Shown here piece by piece: positions 10,667 through 26,250 of a stretch of 64,000 nt of DNA. Position 1 is the stretch's first letter. Every line of letters begins with the position of its first letter. The notes beneath the pieces were generated by a model. That model worked only from the letters and a program-made list of their open reading frames with translations. It was not told where the DNA came from and searched no databases. Source of the DNA: Eutypa lata (lineage: Eukaryota; Ascomycota; Sordariomycetes; Xylariales; Diatrypaceae); assembly GCA_022661535.1 (NCBI GenBank), contig JAKULF010000011.1:248001-312000 (forward strand). Direction: 5' to 3'. Made by a program: the position numbers and the translations under genes.

Positions 10667-12215
10667 TCACCCCAACATCACCCTTTCCTGCTTTTTCGGA
10701 GCGGCATCCCAGGAATTTTTCAGTACGAAACCTAATCCAGCTCGGTATGAGATCTCGTCTTGCCGTGTAATCCACATCACGTAGTAGTACTCAATTTCAG
10801 ACTGAAGATGCTTGGCGGCATCCTTTAATATGCCAGTAAATGGACGATGATTTAACATTTCACCACGGCCTTGTGCGAGCTCTATCAGCTCAAGAGAAGC
10901 ATCTTCGGGTAATATGTGCGCATCTCTAGATTGTTGAACATTGATATAACCGACTGGTGTCCCACTGTTGTCTCGAATCGGAATAAAAATCTTATTCCGG
11001 TCCCACCTGTTACTGATATTTGCACCGGCCCGGAACCAGGCTATCGATGTGGTACAGGAGATAAATGGCGCGTAAATATATTTCGCCACGTCACTTTCAC
11101 AACTTGGAAGTGGAAACTCGTAGAGCTTCCCTGGCGCCGACGCATGGGTATAAAACATGTAGGGTAAATCCTCCGGCTCTAGAAGTCTTAGATCCTCATC
11201 GTGAGGATCATGCGTCGGGAAATCGAGCAGGAGGTTACTCGCGACGACCTCATCCTTTAGCCGCACGAGTATGCCTTTTGGAGAGCAATATCCCAGGTGC
11301 CCAACTATATCGGTAGTTACGTGCCGTTTCCAACCAGAAGGAACAGGAAACGACATGTTGTTCTTGAATCTATCCTGGTACTGGGTCCATCTGTAGTCAA
11401 TGAGGACCCCATGGTCATTGCGTTTTGATGGTATTGCCACTGAAGGCGCGATTCCACCACTGACGCGCGATTAGTATCTAGCGATGTTGATGTAGGAAAT
11501 ATGATTTCTTCGATGGGCCCACTCCACCCACACCAACTCCAACTTGGCAAACAGACGCTCTCTGTGCGTTTCTTTGGATAACGTCGATATAAAGACCGAG
11601 CACTCTGCCAAAGAAGAGCCCGGTTGAAGAACAGGATAGGCAAACCGGAGACATATCCACCAACATGTCTACCATCAATGAAAGTTGCAACTCCGGCAAA
11701 GGCACCCAGTGCATCCTCAGGGTAAGTGAGTAATCGTCCATTGAACGAAGATACGTGATGAAAAAGCTCATTTATAGGTGATACTTTATCTAATCCTCTC
11801 CTGGGTATAAGCACAGACCTGTCCAGGTTTATGGGGAAATCATGTTTACCCATCCACTCATCTCCATTTGCAGAGAAGACAAATTCCTGACTGTTGCCTT
11901 CACGGCATCTCCATTCAACGAAACCGTCGTAAAATAAAAATTGTCTTTTGGAAAAAAGGTGTTCTTGAAATGTCCAGCCTCTAGATGCCCAGTGAGCTGC
12001 AGTTGAGGGGTCGTGAGCCGAACGATAGTAGACTGTTAGATTTTTGTTTATCCTACAACCTTCTAGGTTAAGAGACCTGGGCTCAGAAATATGTAGTAGC
12101 CCTGGGAGACCTGAGTTTGAGTTTTTGCCATTCGCAGCAATTAAAGTTACCGAGGCATTTGCAAATATACCTGACATATTGCTCAGCTCGGAATGTTTAT
12201 GTTCGTTGTCATCTT
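10667..12215 (-). pseudogene. HET-domain (heterokaryon incompatibility) protein pseudogene, 5' truncated and frameshifted
   Basis: Two minus-strand ORFs (12177-11317 and 11440-10667) together encode the C-terminal part of a HET-domain protein. The first begins inside the domain: ELSNMSGIFANASVTLIAANG, then SRGWTFQEHLFSKRQFLFYD, EWRC, and the post-HET PSWSWCGWSG. The second continues as WTQYQDRF and onwards. The ORFs overlap in different frames near 11,440 with no room for an intron, so a 1-bp frameshift is the simplest reading. The N-terminal half of the HET domain (the SYxWG and DAxCIxQ parts) is absent. Upstream, in-frame codons DDNEHKHSELSN extend to about 12,213 and then meet a stop or possible splice acceptor, 130 bp from the AT-rich block. 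A 5' exon lost in that block is likely. HET proteins trigger cell death on non-self fusion; this copy is almost certainly dead. Confidence 0.75.
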
Positions 12216-12477
12216 AGATAACCTTAGCGGGAATGATAGGGAGCTTATAAGCCTTATACAAGGGCAATAAGGCCGGCACAAGGTTTGCAAGGCTTGGCGA
12301 CCCAGCAAGGGTTGCTGGATTTGCAAGGCTTGTTAATTGTAAGTATATTCGCATATAAAATATAAGCAAATATACTTCGGATTAAGTTATAACGCATAGT
12401 TCTTTATAAGCTTATTATAAAGTTACTTATTAACTTTTAAATAAATTTTTTTATATTTCGTATTTATTTAATTAATT

Positions 12478-12611
<134 letters not shown>

Positions 12612-13973
12612 TAATTACGTAATTTAATTAAATTATTAAATTTTTTATTATTTTATTAATTTAATAAAAATTTTAATTTATATATTATTAATATTATTAT
12701 TATTATTATTATTAATATTATTAATATTATTATTATTATTATTTAATATATTTATTTATAAATTATATTTAAATAAATATATATTAAATAATAACTTTTA
12801 TTTATTAAATATTAATTTTAAATTTATAAATAAATATATTAAATAATAATAATAATAATAATTATAATTTATTAATTAAATAAATAAATTAAATATATAA
12901 TATATTTTTAATATTTTTTATATTTTTAATATTTTTTAATATTTAAAAGTTTTTATATTAATTAATAATTTAAAATTAAAACTTTAAATAATTAATTATA
13001 ATAAATTAATATAATTTATAAAATATATTATAAATAATTATTATAAATATTTATAACGTATTTATAACGTATATAAATTTTAATATAAAAAACTTTTTAA
13101 TAAACTTTATAAAAAACTTATAACGAACTTTATAAAAATTATTTTATAAAAATTAATAATTTAATAAAATTTAATAACTTTATATAAAAATTAATATTTA
13201 TTTATATTTTATAAATAAAGCGTAATTTATTAATTTATAAAACTTATATAAAGTTTATAAATTAATTAATACTTTTATTAAAAAATATATAACGCGTTAA
13301 TTTATATATATTTTTTTTTAAATAAATTATTAATAATATAACGTATAATATAATTTTAAATAATAAATATTCGTTTTTTTAAAGTTAAAAGCTTTAAATA
13401 TATAAAGAAAATTATAATTAACTTTTATAATTAATAATTATTTAACGTTATTTTAAATATAATTTAAAACGAAATATTTTATATTAAATAAAAACTTAAC
13501 GAAATAAAAATCGTATATATTTATAAATTATAAAAGTTTTATAATAAAATTTTTATTAAAAGATTTTTATTTATATTTATACGTTTAATTATATTATAAT
13601 ATATATTTTTTCATTTAATTAATATTAATTTATTTTATATAAATTTTTATTATATAATTTATATTTAATAAAATAAAAACTTTTTCGTTTATATTTAAAA
13701 ATAATATATAAGTTATTTTAATTATTATTTTAAAATATAATTTTAATTTTAATATTATTAATTTTTTAAAACGTATATAATTAAAAAAATATAATATAAA
13801 ATTAATTATTTTAAAATAATTAAAATATAAAAAACTTATTATAAATTTATAAATAATATTAAATTTTATTTCGTAAATTTTTAAATTAAAATTAATAAAA
13901 AAGTTTATAATTTAAATATATATAATATATTATTATTAAATTAATAAAATATTTAATAATATAATTACGTTTT

Positions 13974-14143
13974 TTAATATAAATTAATACTTTTTAAAAA
14001 AGGTTTTATAAAAGCTTTATTTCTTTCTTTATATATTAATATAACGAAAAGTAATTATTAACTTTATATATTAAACTTTTCGTCGTTTTTATAACTTAAA
14101 ATATAATAATATAAGTTTTATTATAATTTTAATTATATTAATT
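13974..14143 (+). repeat. 170-bp direct repeat, left copy (possible LTR)
   Basis: Matches 24631-24800 over the same 170 bp with no net length change. It includes the shared segment ATATTAAACTTTTCGTCG. Nearly all differences are C/T or G/A transitions (the left copy keeps more C and G), as expected of independently RIP-mutated duplicates. Confidence 0.75.
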
Positions 14144-17100
14144 AATAATAATTTTTAAAAATTTATAAACTTAATTTTATTTACGCTTTTACGTAATTTT
14201 TTTTTAAGTTTTTTATATTTTAAATAATTTTTTATTCGTTTTTTTTTAAAAACGATATTTAAGAAAATTTTATTTTATTTTTTATATTATTTATTATTTA
14301 AAATTACGATTAAAAAAAAATATTTATTAAAATTTTAATTATTTTTAATATTATTAAACCTTTAATTAATATTTTTATAATTAAAATTTTTCGTTTTTTA
14401 TTATTAAAAATCTTTAAAAAATTATAAAAATAAATTTGTTTTTTTTTATTATTATTTTATTTTTTTATTTAAAAACGTCGTATTAAATTATTATATTATA
14501 TATCGTCGAAATTTTTATATAAAATTAATAATTAATTACGAAAGCATTAATATTAACGATAATTAAATAAGATTTTATTATTAAATTTAAACTTTTATTA
14601 TTAAAAATTTATTTATATTTTAAATTTTTAAATTAAATTTTAACGTTATAATACGTTTTAATTTTTTTATTAATATATTTAATAACGAAAAGCGTAATTA
14701 ATATTTTACTTAAGTTTTTAAAATTTAATAAATTAATTAAACTTAAAGTATTAATTTTAAACTTTATTTTAAAAATTAATTTATAAACGCGCTTTAAATT
14801 TATATATAAGTTTTAATAATAAATTTATATTTATTATTTTTAAACTTTAATTCGTACGTAAATTTTTAACTTTTAACGTTTCGCTTTATTATACTTTTTA
14901 TTAAAAGTTTAAATTAAGCTTTTATAACTTTTATAATATTTATTAATTATATTTTTTAATTTATTTAAAAGCGATTTTATATTTCTTTTAATTTTTTTTC
15001 TTTATATTTTTTTAATTTATTAATATCGTTTAAAAAGATTTTTTACGAATTATTATTTTTTAAATATTTATTATAAAGTATTTTTATTATAAATTTATTT
15101 TTCTTTTTTTATTATAATAAGTTATTTATTATTATTAAAAAATCGAACTTTAATTTAAATCTTTTAATAGTTTTTTTATTTAATTATTTTTTTATAAAAT
15201 TTTATATTAATTTTTAAAAGGTTTTTTTTTTAAAAAAAATTATTATTAAAATTTATTAAAAGAATTATTTTAATAAAATATTAATATTAATTTTTAATTA
15301 ACGAATTTATTAATAATAAATTAACTTTTGTTTTATATTTTAACGTTTAAAATTTTCTTAACTTTTTTATTAAATTTTATAAATTTATTCGTTATTTTTT
15401 TTTTATTTTTTTTTTAATATTAACGAAATTATTTATTTAAAGATTTTTATAAAATAATCGCGTATTTTTATTTAAAATTTTAAGCTTTAAATAATTCGTT
15501 TTAATTAATTCGTTAATTAATTTTAAATATATTAAAAACTTTTTTTATTAATATTTTTATTTTAAATTTTTCGTTTAAAAAACGTTTTTTTATTTATTAA
15601 GCGTATTTTAAAATTTATTAAAAAAAAAAATTTAAATAATTTTATAAATAAATTATATAATTAATATAAACTTTTTCTTTTAAATCGTTATTTATAAACT
15701 TTATTATTAACGTTTTAATTATTTTTTAATAATAAATTTTTCGAATTTATATTTAAAAGAAATTTTTTATTTTAATTTTTTATTTATTAATTATTTAAAT
15801 TATTACTTTTAAGAATTTCTTTTTTAAAAGTTAATAATAACGTTAATATAATATTTTTTCTCGATTTAAACTTAATGCATTAAATAACGAAAATAAACGT
15901 TACTTTTTTAATAATTTTTATTTAAAAATTAATTAAAAATTTTATTTACGATTTTATAAATAATTAAAATAATAAAAAATTTATTTACGATTAAAAAATT
16001 TAAAATATTAAATATTTTTATTTAAACTTAAATTTAAATTATAACGTTAAAGATTTTATAATTATTAAAATAAATGTTTATTAATATAATATTTTTTTAT
16101 TTAAAAAAGTAATTTAAAAAATTATTAAAAATCTTTTTAAAAAAGAAATTATTTTAAGTAATTTCTTTTAATTTTTTCGTAATAATATTTAATTATAATA
16201 TATAAGTTAAATCGATTTTATTATTAAATAAATTATATATATTAATTTTAATTTAATTTTATTTAAAATTATTAAAAAATTTTAATTAAATATAATTAAT
16301 ATTTTAAAGTATTTTTTTAATTAAGATTTTTAATTTATAAAAAAATTTTATTAAAAAAGCTTTTTTATTTAATTTTAATTTATAAATATTATTTAAGTTT
16401 ATAAAATTATAAGTTTTAATTTATTTATTTAATATATATTTTAAATTTAAAATTCGTTTTATTTTAATTTTTATATTTTAATTATTAAATTAAACGTAAA
16501 TTTAAAATTTAATAAGTTTTTTTAATATTTTAAAAAAAAAGTTTATATTTATTATAAAATAATTTTTAATATTTCGAATTTTTATATTAATTTTTTTTTA
16601 TTTAAATTTATAAGTTTTAATTAAATATTTATTATAAAAGTAAATTTTATTAATATTTAAAAATAAAAACTTTTAATAATTATTTTTATTAATTTTATTA
16701 ATTAAGCTTTTATTAATAAATAAGTTATAAATTTTAAAGTTTTAAAATAAATAATTTATTTTTATTAAATTTATATTAATTAAATTAAAAGGTTTTTTAT
16801 TTAATTTATTAATTTTAACGATTTTCGTAATAAGGCTTATCGTATTAATTTTACTTATAATCGTAAAAATTATTAAAGTTTTTATTAAAAATATAATCGT
16901 TATTTTTAACGTTTATTTATTAATAATAATCGTAATAATCGTTATTAAAAATATTAACGTAATCGTAATAAACGTAAATGTAAATTTTAATTTCGTTATT
17001 TTTTTTAACTTTATTATTATTAATAATAAAAATAAATTAAGTTTAAAAATAATAATAAAAGTTAATAAAAAATTAAAAATAAATATTTTTTAATAATAAA

Positions 17101-18101
17101 CGATTTATAATTAAAGAATTATATTAAAAAATTACGTAATAAAAATTATTTTATAATTAAAAAATATAATTTAAAAAATATATATATATATTAAAAAAAA
17201 GTTTAAAAATATTATTAAATTTATTTATTTTATATTTTTTTTAATTTATAAAATTATTTTTAATATTAAAAGTTATTTAACGATTTATAAGTAATATTTT
17301 AAAAAGCGTAATAAAAATATTTTTAAAACGTTTATATATTTTTATTATTTTTAATATTTCGATTTTTATTTTAAGTTTTTCTTTTATAATATTATATAAT
17401 AATATTAACGAAATAAATTAATCGTTATAAACATTTCGAATTTTTTAATTATTTCGATTTCGTAATGTTAAATTAAAAATAATAAAGCTTTTATAATCGA
17501 TAATATATTTAATTTAATTTTTATTAAGTTTTTTTAATTATTTTTAATAAACGTAATTTTTTTTAAATATATATATTATATACTTTTCGTTTATTTAAAC
17601 GATACGAATCGTATAACGATAATATATTTAAATATTAATTATTTTAATATTTTCGTTAATCGTTTTTAATTACGAGATTTTATTACGTTTTTAATTTTAT
17701 TATAATATTTTAAAATTCGAATTAAAAATGTTAATAATAAAATTCTTTTAAAAGAAAAAGCGTTTTTTTTTATTATATATTTTCGAAATAACTTTTAATT
17801 AAATTAAAATAAATATTTTAAACGTTTACGTATAAATTATAAAGAATTTTAATTTAAATTTTTTTATTAAAAACGAGTTTTTATATAAATATAAATTCGT
17901 TATTAATTATTTAAAAATAATATTAAGAATTATTTTATATTAAAACTTTAAAGTTTTTATTTAAATTTATTATAAGAAATTTATTATTAAACGTAAAGTT
18001 ATCGTTTAAAAAAATATTATAATTTTTATTAAGTTTATATTATATGTTTTTATTTTATATGTAAATTTTTTTATTATAAATAATAACGAATTTTTATAAG
18101 A

Positions 18102-18133
<32 letters not shown>

Positions 18134-21100
18134 TTAAATTTATAATTAATTATAAAACGAAAAAAATAATTATTTTTATAAATATTATTAATGTTTTTAA
18201 AAAAATTTATCGTAAAATTAAAATAAATTTTTTTTAAAATTATAATTATAATAATTATTTAACGATATTTTAAAAAAAAATCTTTATAATATAAATTATT
18301 ATAATTCTTAACGATAAAGATTATAATAATATTAAAGATTTTTTAAAGTTTATTTTTTAATTATCGATTAAGTTTAATTTTTTTAAAAATATAATTAACG
18401 TTTTTATTTTTAAAAAAATTATTTTAAAAAATATTTAAAAAGTTATTCAAAAATATAAAAAAAACCTTAACGAAACTTTTTTTACATTTAATATTTTTAA
18501 ACTTATTAATATATTTAAAATTAAAATTAAATATAAAGTTTATATATATAATAATAAATTTACGTTTATAATTTATATAAAAAATTTAATTAAAAGTTTT
18601 TCTTTATAAAAAAAAATTTATTTTTAATTTTTTTAATAATAAAAAAATATAAATTAATTTTATCGATAATTAATAATATTAAATACGATTATATAAGCCT
18701 TACCTTTTCGATTTAAAGGATTAAGTTATAATTAATAAAACTTTTTAATTTATACGTATTAAAAAAAAATATAAAAATATAAATTTTTTTATTTTTATAA
18801 TTTATTTTTTATTTATCGTTTAAAAAACTTTTTAAATTTTTAAAGTTAAGTTTTTATAATAAAATAATAATATAATTAAAAATTATATTATTTAAAATAA
18901 AAATTAAAATTATATTTAAAAAAAAAGTTATATAATTATTAATTTTTAATTTATAAATAAAATTATAATTTTAAATTTTTATTTATTTTTTTTTAAAACG
19001 ATATAATTAATAAATTACTTATTAAACGATATTTATTTATAATTAATATATTAAGTTTCTTTTATTAATTTTCGATTTAATTTAATTATCGAAATCGTAT
19101 AATAATTATTTTATTATAAAGTTTTAAAGTTTTTAATATAATTTTTATAAAATTTTATAATAATTTTAAATATTTATAATAATTTATAAATTAATATTTA
19201 CGTTTTTTTAAAAATTTTATTAATGCTTTTATTAATAATATAATTATTATAAATAATATAACGAAAAAACACATTAAATATTTAATTAAAGTTTTTAATA
19301 TATTTAATAATTTCGATTTAACGTTTTTAATTAAAAAGTTTTTTTTTAATTATTTCGTTATAATTTTATTAAAGTTTTTTATTAATAATTTTAATATATT
19401 AATTATAAAAAATCGTTTATTAATTTTTAAAAAACTAAAATGCTTTATTAATTTAAAAGTTTTTAAAAAATATATTAAAATAATAAAATTTTTAAAAAAG
19501 TTCGTATTATAATATTAATAAAAATTCGCTTTTTTATAACTTTATAAAATTATTATATTAATAAAAAGTTATATTATTTAAATTATACTTTTTAAAATTA
19601 TTTAACGTTATTAATAAACTTTTAAATAAAAATTTAAACTTATTAAGTTTAAGCGTTATAATTTTAATATTATTTAAAAAATTTTATTAAGATTTAATTA
19701 TTTAATATATTAAAGTTTTTTTCGAATCGTTTTCGTAAAGTTAAACGCAACTCGAAAACGAAATTTTAACGTTATAATTTTTTATTATCGTAAAAATTAA
19801 AACGATTAATATATTTTTATTAAAAGTATTAAGTTAATTATATTTTTAAATAAAGTTTTTATTAAAGCGAAAAAGAAATATTATATTATTAAATTAAAAG
19901 TAATATGTTTTATATAAGTTTATTATAATTTACGTATACGATTTTAATTTTTTATTTTTTTATCGTAATTTTTATTAATTATTAAATTATTAAAAAAATC
20001 GTAAAATAAATTAATTTTAAATTATAAGATTTTATTAAATTAAACTTAAAGCTTTTTATAACTTTTACGTATTTATTATAATTTTAATTTAATGTTTAAT
20101 ATATATTTAAACGTATTAATTTCGTATTAAATATTTTATTTTAACTTTTAATTATAAATATTTTAAAGAATTTTTAAAAAGTAATAAAAAAAATAAAAAA
20201 TTAATTTAAAAATATATTTAACGATTTTAATTATATAAAAAACGATTTTTTCGTTTACGATTTAATTTAAAATAATTATAACTTTATAATTATTATTAAA
20301 ATAAATATTAATTTAATATTTTAAAAACGTTTAATAAATAAATACGTTTTAAACGAAAAGATATTTAAGATTATTATTTAATTTTAAAAAAAAAATTAAA
20401 AAATTTTTTTAATTAAAATTTTTATTTTTAATTAAATAAAAAAGATTTTTTATTTAATATTAATAATATATATAATAAAAGATTTTATATTTTAAACTTT
20501 TATATATAAATTTTTTTTAAAATAATTTATAATAAAAAATATTATTTTAATATAATTTATATAATTTATAATTTAACTTATATAACGATTTTCGATTTTT
20601 TTCGAAAATTATTAATTTATATTAAATATTATTTTTTTTTATTTAAAAATCTTTATAAATCGTTAAAAGAAATTTAATAAAGTTAAATTAATTAAATTAT
20701 CGTTATAACTTTTTTATATTATAATATAAAATTTTTTTATAATTTTTAAAAAGATATTTTTTAAAGATTTTATATAAAAAGTTTTAAATTATAAAAAATT
20801 TAATATAAGTTTTATAATAACTTATAAATTTAATAAAAAAGATATTATTATTTTAAATTATATTATTTATATTATAAAGATTTAATTTAAATTTATTTTT
20901 AAAGTTTTTTAATTTTTTAATTAAAGATTTTTATATAAAGTTATTAATAATTACGATTTTAAATTTATTAATAAAATTTAATAAGTAATATTTTTAAAAA
21001 GTAATATTTAATTAACGATATTAATAATATATAATTCGTAAATAAATAATTTTTTAAAATAAAAAATTTAAAATATAAAAATTATAATACGATATTATAT

Positions 21101-24100
21101 AATAATTTTAAATATACTTTAAAATTAAATTTTATTTATTTTATAATATAATTTTAATAATTTTAAATATTTAATTTTAAATAAACTTTTTAATAAAATA
21201 ATATATAAATTTAAACTTTAAAATTTCTTTTCGGTTTTTAAAGTTTTTAAATTTTTTATTAATTATAAAATTTATAAAAAGCTTTATTAAAAAAAAATTT
21301 AATTTATAATTAATTTCGTCGTTATAAATATAAAAATTCGTTATAATTTAAAGAAATTTTTTTTTTAAATATAAATTAATTAAAAAGTTTATTTTAAACT
21401 TTATTATAATTATTATTTATTAAATAAACCTTTATAAAAATTCTTTTAATAAAAAGTTAATTTTTATATTATAATTAAAAAGATAAATAATTTAATTTAT
21501 AAATTAAATTTTCTTCGTTATTAACGAATTTATTATATTATATTTATATTTTACTTTTATTTAATATTATTAATAAAAAACCTTTAAAAAAACGATTATA
21601 ATTTAATTATATATTTATAAATAAAAATAATAATAAATAAATTTTATATAAAATTAAATATATAATAATTAAAAAAATCTTTTAAATTAACGAAAAGTTA
21701 ATTTTAAAATATTTAATATAATAAAAAAAATATAATTTAAAAAATAATAAATAATATTTTTAATTAATTTTTATAAAAAATATAATAAAGTTAATTAATG
21801 ATTTTAATAAAAAGAATTTTCTTTTTATAAACGAATTAAAGTTAAAATAAAAAAAAGCGAATTTATTATTTAAATTCGTTTTATTTAATTTTAATAAATA
21901 ATTAACTTTTATTTTTTAATATAACGATATTCGTAATTTTATTAATTAAAAAATTATAAATATAATTTTTAAGTTTAATATTAAAGTTTATTTATTTAAA
22001 TTATTACTTTTAATTTTTAAAAAATACATTAAAGTTTTTTAATTTATTTTTTTTTATAAAATTTATTAAAACTTTTTATAATATTTTATATTATAAAGTT
22101 TTTTATTAATTTAAATAAATAATTTTAAATTTAATTTAATAATTACGATTAATAATTATTAAATTTTTAAAATTTTTTTAATTTTTTTTATTTTTAAATT
22201 TATTTATTATTATTTTTTATTTTTTTATTTTAATTATTTTTTTTTTATTTTTTTTTTTTTTTATTTTTTTTTATTATAATTTAAAACTTTTACTTTTTAT
22301 TATCTTTTAATATCGATTTTTTTATTTCGTTTAATTTTAACTTTTTATAGTTTTTTAATTACGATTTTTTAATTTTATTTAATTTTTACTTTTTGCTTTT
22401 TTTTATTTTAATTTTTATATTAAAGTTATAACGATTAAATTTTAAAAGTTATAAATATTTATAATTTCGAAAAATAATTTTTAATATAAAGCTTTTTTAA
22501 ACGTATAAAGTAATATTAATATTAAGTTTTAAATTAATAAAAACGTTTAAAAAGCTTTAATTTAAATCGTAAATAAAAATATTAATAAATTTATTAAAAA
22601 TTAAATTAAAAATATTAAAAATAAAAATCGCCGTTAAAGCGTAAATCGACTTTTTAACGAAAATAACTTTATATTTATTATTTAAATTATAAATATTAAA
22701 TATTTTTAAAAGTTAATTTTTAAGAAATATTTATTTAAAGTTAAAGATTATTATAAAATTTATAATTATTTTATCAAAATTAAATTTAACGTTAAAGTTT
22801 TAAAAATTAAACTTTATATTTTATTTTATAATATTTTTTAAATTATTTATAAATAAAGAATTAAAGTTTAATTTAAAGTTATAAATATTTAATAATTAAT
22901 TTAATTATTAAATATTATTTTATTTAAAACGATTTATATTTACGATAATAATTAAAAAAATTTAAAATTTTTTTTTATATAAATATTATATTTAATTAAT
23001 CTTTATAATTTCGTTTAATTAATAAACGAAATTTAAACTTTATCGAAGTTTTAAAATCGATATTTTTAACTTTAATTTAACTTTAATTATTTCTTTAAAG
23101 ATTTTATTATTATTGCTTTTTTCTTTATAATATTAACGATTAATTTAAATTTAAAAAAAAGAAAAAAAAAACGTTTTAAAAATGTAATAATAAAACGTTT
23201 AAAAAGCTTAAAAAGAAAAGATTTAATAAGTTTTTTTAATAAATTTCGATATTAATAACGAGATTTTATAAAGCTTAATTTTAAAAGATTTATTTTAATT
23301 TATTTTCGTTTTAACTTTTTAAATTAATTTTATTTTATTCGTTATAATAAAGATTTTATATTTATATTTTAAAATTATCGTTAAAAAATTTAATAATATA
23401 ATTTATATTATAATTAATTTTTTTTAAGCTTTTTTAATTATTATTATTTAATTTAAAACTTTTCGTATTATTTTTAATAAAGTTTTAAATTTAAATTTAA
23501 ATGTTTTTTTTAATTTTATTTTAAAAAAATTAAATATTATCGATAATTTTATATTAAAAATTTTTAAAAAAAAATTTAAAATTATTATAATTTTTTTAAT
23601 TTTTCATTTATTTAAAGCTTTTATAATATTTTTGTTTTTAAATTATTAAAAAAGGTTTTTTTTAATTAAATTCGTTAAAAAATATTTTTAATAAAAAATA
23701 AATTATTATTTAAAATTTTTAATTATTTAAATTTATTAATTTAAATATAATTATAAATGTTATTATAATTATTTTTAATATTAATATTAAACTTATAATT
23801 AAATTTATTTCGTTTTTTATAAATTTTTATAAAAATAAAGTTAAAGATTTTATTATTATTAAAAATAACGAAAAGTTAATCGTTTTTTAATTTTTAAATT
23901 TATTTTAAAAGATTTTTTAAAATTTTTATATTAAATTTAAAAAGTTATAAAAAATATTAATCGAAAAATTACGAAAAATATCGGCCGAATTTTTAATTTT
24001 TAATAAAACGTTAAAGGTTTTTTTTATTAATTTTAATATTAAGTTTTTATAATTTATAAACTTAAATTATATAATAAATCGTATTATTTAATATTTTAAA

Positions 24101-24630
24101 AACGTTAAAAGTTATATTTAAGTTTTTAATAAAAATATATATAACGTTTTAATTATTAATTAAAAAATATTATTTAAAATTAAACGTATTAATATAAATA
24201 TAAAATTTTAATTTTAAAAATTAAAATACTTTATTATTAAGTTTTTTAATCGAAAATTTAACAAGCTTTTTTTTAAAATTATTAATTAAAAATATTTTAT
24301 TATTTTAAAATATATTATTTATTATAAAGTTTAATTAAATATTTATTAAATTTTTTAATAAAAAAAAGTTTTTTTAAAAATTCTTTCGTTTTTAAAAAAT
24401 TATTTAATTTTTTTTATAATTATTTTTTCGTTTTTATTTATAATTTATAAAAAAAAATTTTTAATTTTTTTTTATTTTTATTTTTTTTAATTAATTTAAT
24501 AATTTAAAATAATAAATTTTAAGCTTATAAAAAGCTTTAAAAAAACTTATAAAAAACTTTAAATATAAAAAATTTAAAAATTAAATTATAAAAAGCTTAA
24601 AAATAAATACTTTTATTTTAAAAAAAATAA

Positions 24631-24800
24631 TTAATATAAATTAATACTTTTTAAAAAAAGTTTTATAAAAACTTTATTTTTTTTTATATATATTAATATA
24701 ACGAAAAATAATTATTAACTTTATATATTAAACTTTTCGTCGTTTTTATAATTTAAAATATAATAATATAAACTTTATTATAATTTTAATTATATTAATT
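24631..24800 (+). repeat. 170-bp direct repeat, right copy (possible LTR)
   Basis: Right partner of 13974-14143, in the same orientation, 10,657 bp downstream. Flanking sequence diverges at once on both sides, so the repeat ends are fairly sharp. Confidence 0.75.
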
Positions 24801-25090
24801 TTAAATTTATAAATAAAATTTATATTTTATTATATTTTTTTAATTATTTATAACTTTATAATTAAGTTATTTATAAAGTAAAAAAGCTTTATTTTTAAAA
24901 TAAATATAATTTTTAATTATAACTTTTTATTAATAATTAATATATTAAAAAATACGTTTAAAAAAACGTTTAAAAATACATTTAAAAATACGTTTTTTTT
25001 ATATTATAATAATAAATAAATTTAATAATTATAAATTAAAATCGATAATAAAAGAAATATTCGCTTTTTATTTTATTATAAAGATAATTA

Positions 25091-26250
25091 ACAAGGTGGT
25101 TAGTAATTTACCTTATTGCTTAAGTTAATTAACCGGCGATTATAACTATACCAAGCTGTTTTAACGGCCATTTAAGTAGCAGCGATAGCGACTCAGCCTG
25201 CTATAACACTTAAAATAACACGATGCATTTACGCAAAGCTAATCATAAGTGACTAAGTAATCCGAATGCATGCTGTGTAAATGATACTCTAGGTCAACAA
25301 GCAATATCACCGCCAATCACTAAGCAATCATCAAGTGCTGCAAGCGGGGAAGTTAAGCAAATATACACTCTAATGCTTGAAATAATATAAGCCGAAACCG
25401 TTAAAATTACTTCTTGGAAACCTTTAGCCAAGGTTTGCATAATACTTTCGAAACTGTTTATATACTTTAAAATGCTATATAAAAGGAAGCAATTGCAAGT
25501 ATCGAGATAGTAATCCCAGAGTCGATTACATATATTGCCTATCGGTAGCCATCCCGTACCAGCTAACGTTTCGGCTAACAATATTTCAAGCATCGACGTG
25601 TACAAACCTATGCATAGGCATATTTCGCGTGGCGTCCAGTTATAATCAAATACAACACCGACCGAACATCATATTCAAAGTATCTAAGTAGGTATGCATG
25701 TACTGAGAAGACTGTACTTGTCAACGAGGAGTATTCGGCTTATCGGCGTTAAGAGTTCTAGGATATCGGACATAAGCAATGGGCCATCATTGTTCCACCC
25801 CTTCCCCCCTTTTCGCCGAAAAATATTGACTGAATGTTTTTAGCCCAGAAGAAGTATTGCCAGGGGAACAAGAAGAGAGAGGACAGGCGTAAATTGACTT
25901 AACATAAATATATCGTCCATTAGCATTTATGTAATTGACTAGATAAGATTCGTAGCTATATAATTTTCCCCATGTACACTTACTTTACCTAATACCTAAC
26001 AAAGAGTTCACTGTCCCATTATACTTTACCTATGTACCTAGTTATAACCAATTCCTCGCTCCTCTCTTCATTTTTTTCTCGTCAGAATCATCAATATCAG
26101 TCAGTCAGTCAGTCAGTAATGACCACCTCCTCATATGTCCAAATGGTATGTGCATGGGTAAGTATGTTTCTATACTCGTCATTCAGAGAGCCCGCCGTCT
26201 CTAGCGCCGTACGCATAGCTTCAAACGATCTACGCCCCCTTTTAACTAAC
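25091..26250. other. Intergenic between RIP block and Zn2Cys6 gene
   Basis: Base composition returns to normal at about 25,090. A 103-codon minus ORF at 25294-25605 has no recognisable motif. A short (CAGT)n run lies at about 26,097-26,117. The last 300 bp should hold the 3' UTR and terminator of the transcription factor gene. Confidence 0.55.

Noticed and set aside
25294..25605. 103-codon minus ORF next to the RIP block
   Set aside because: No motif, no splice context, composition like the surrounding non-coding DNA.
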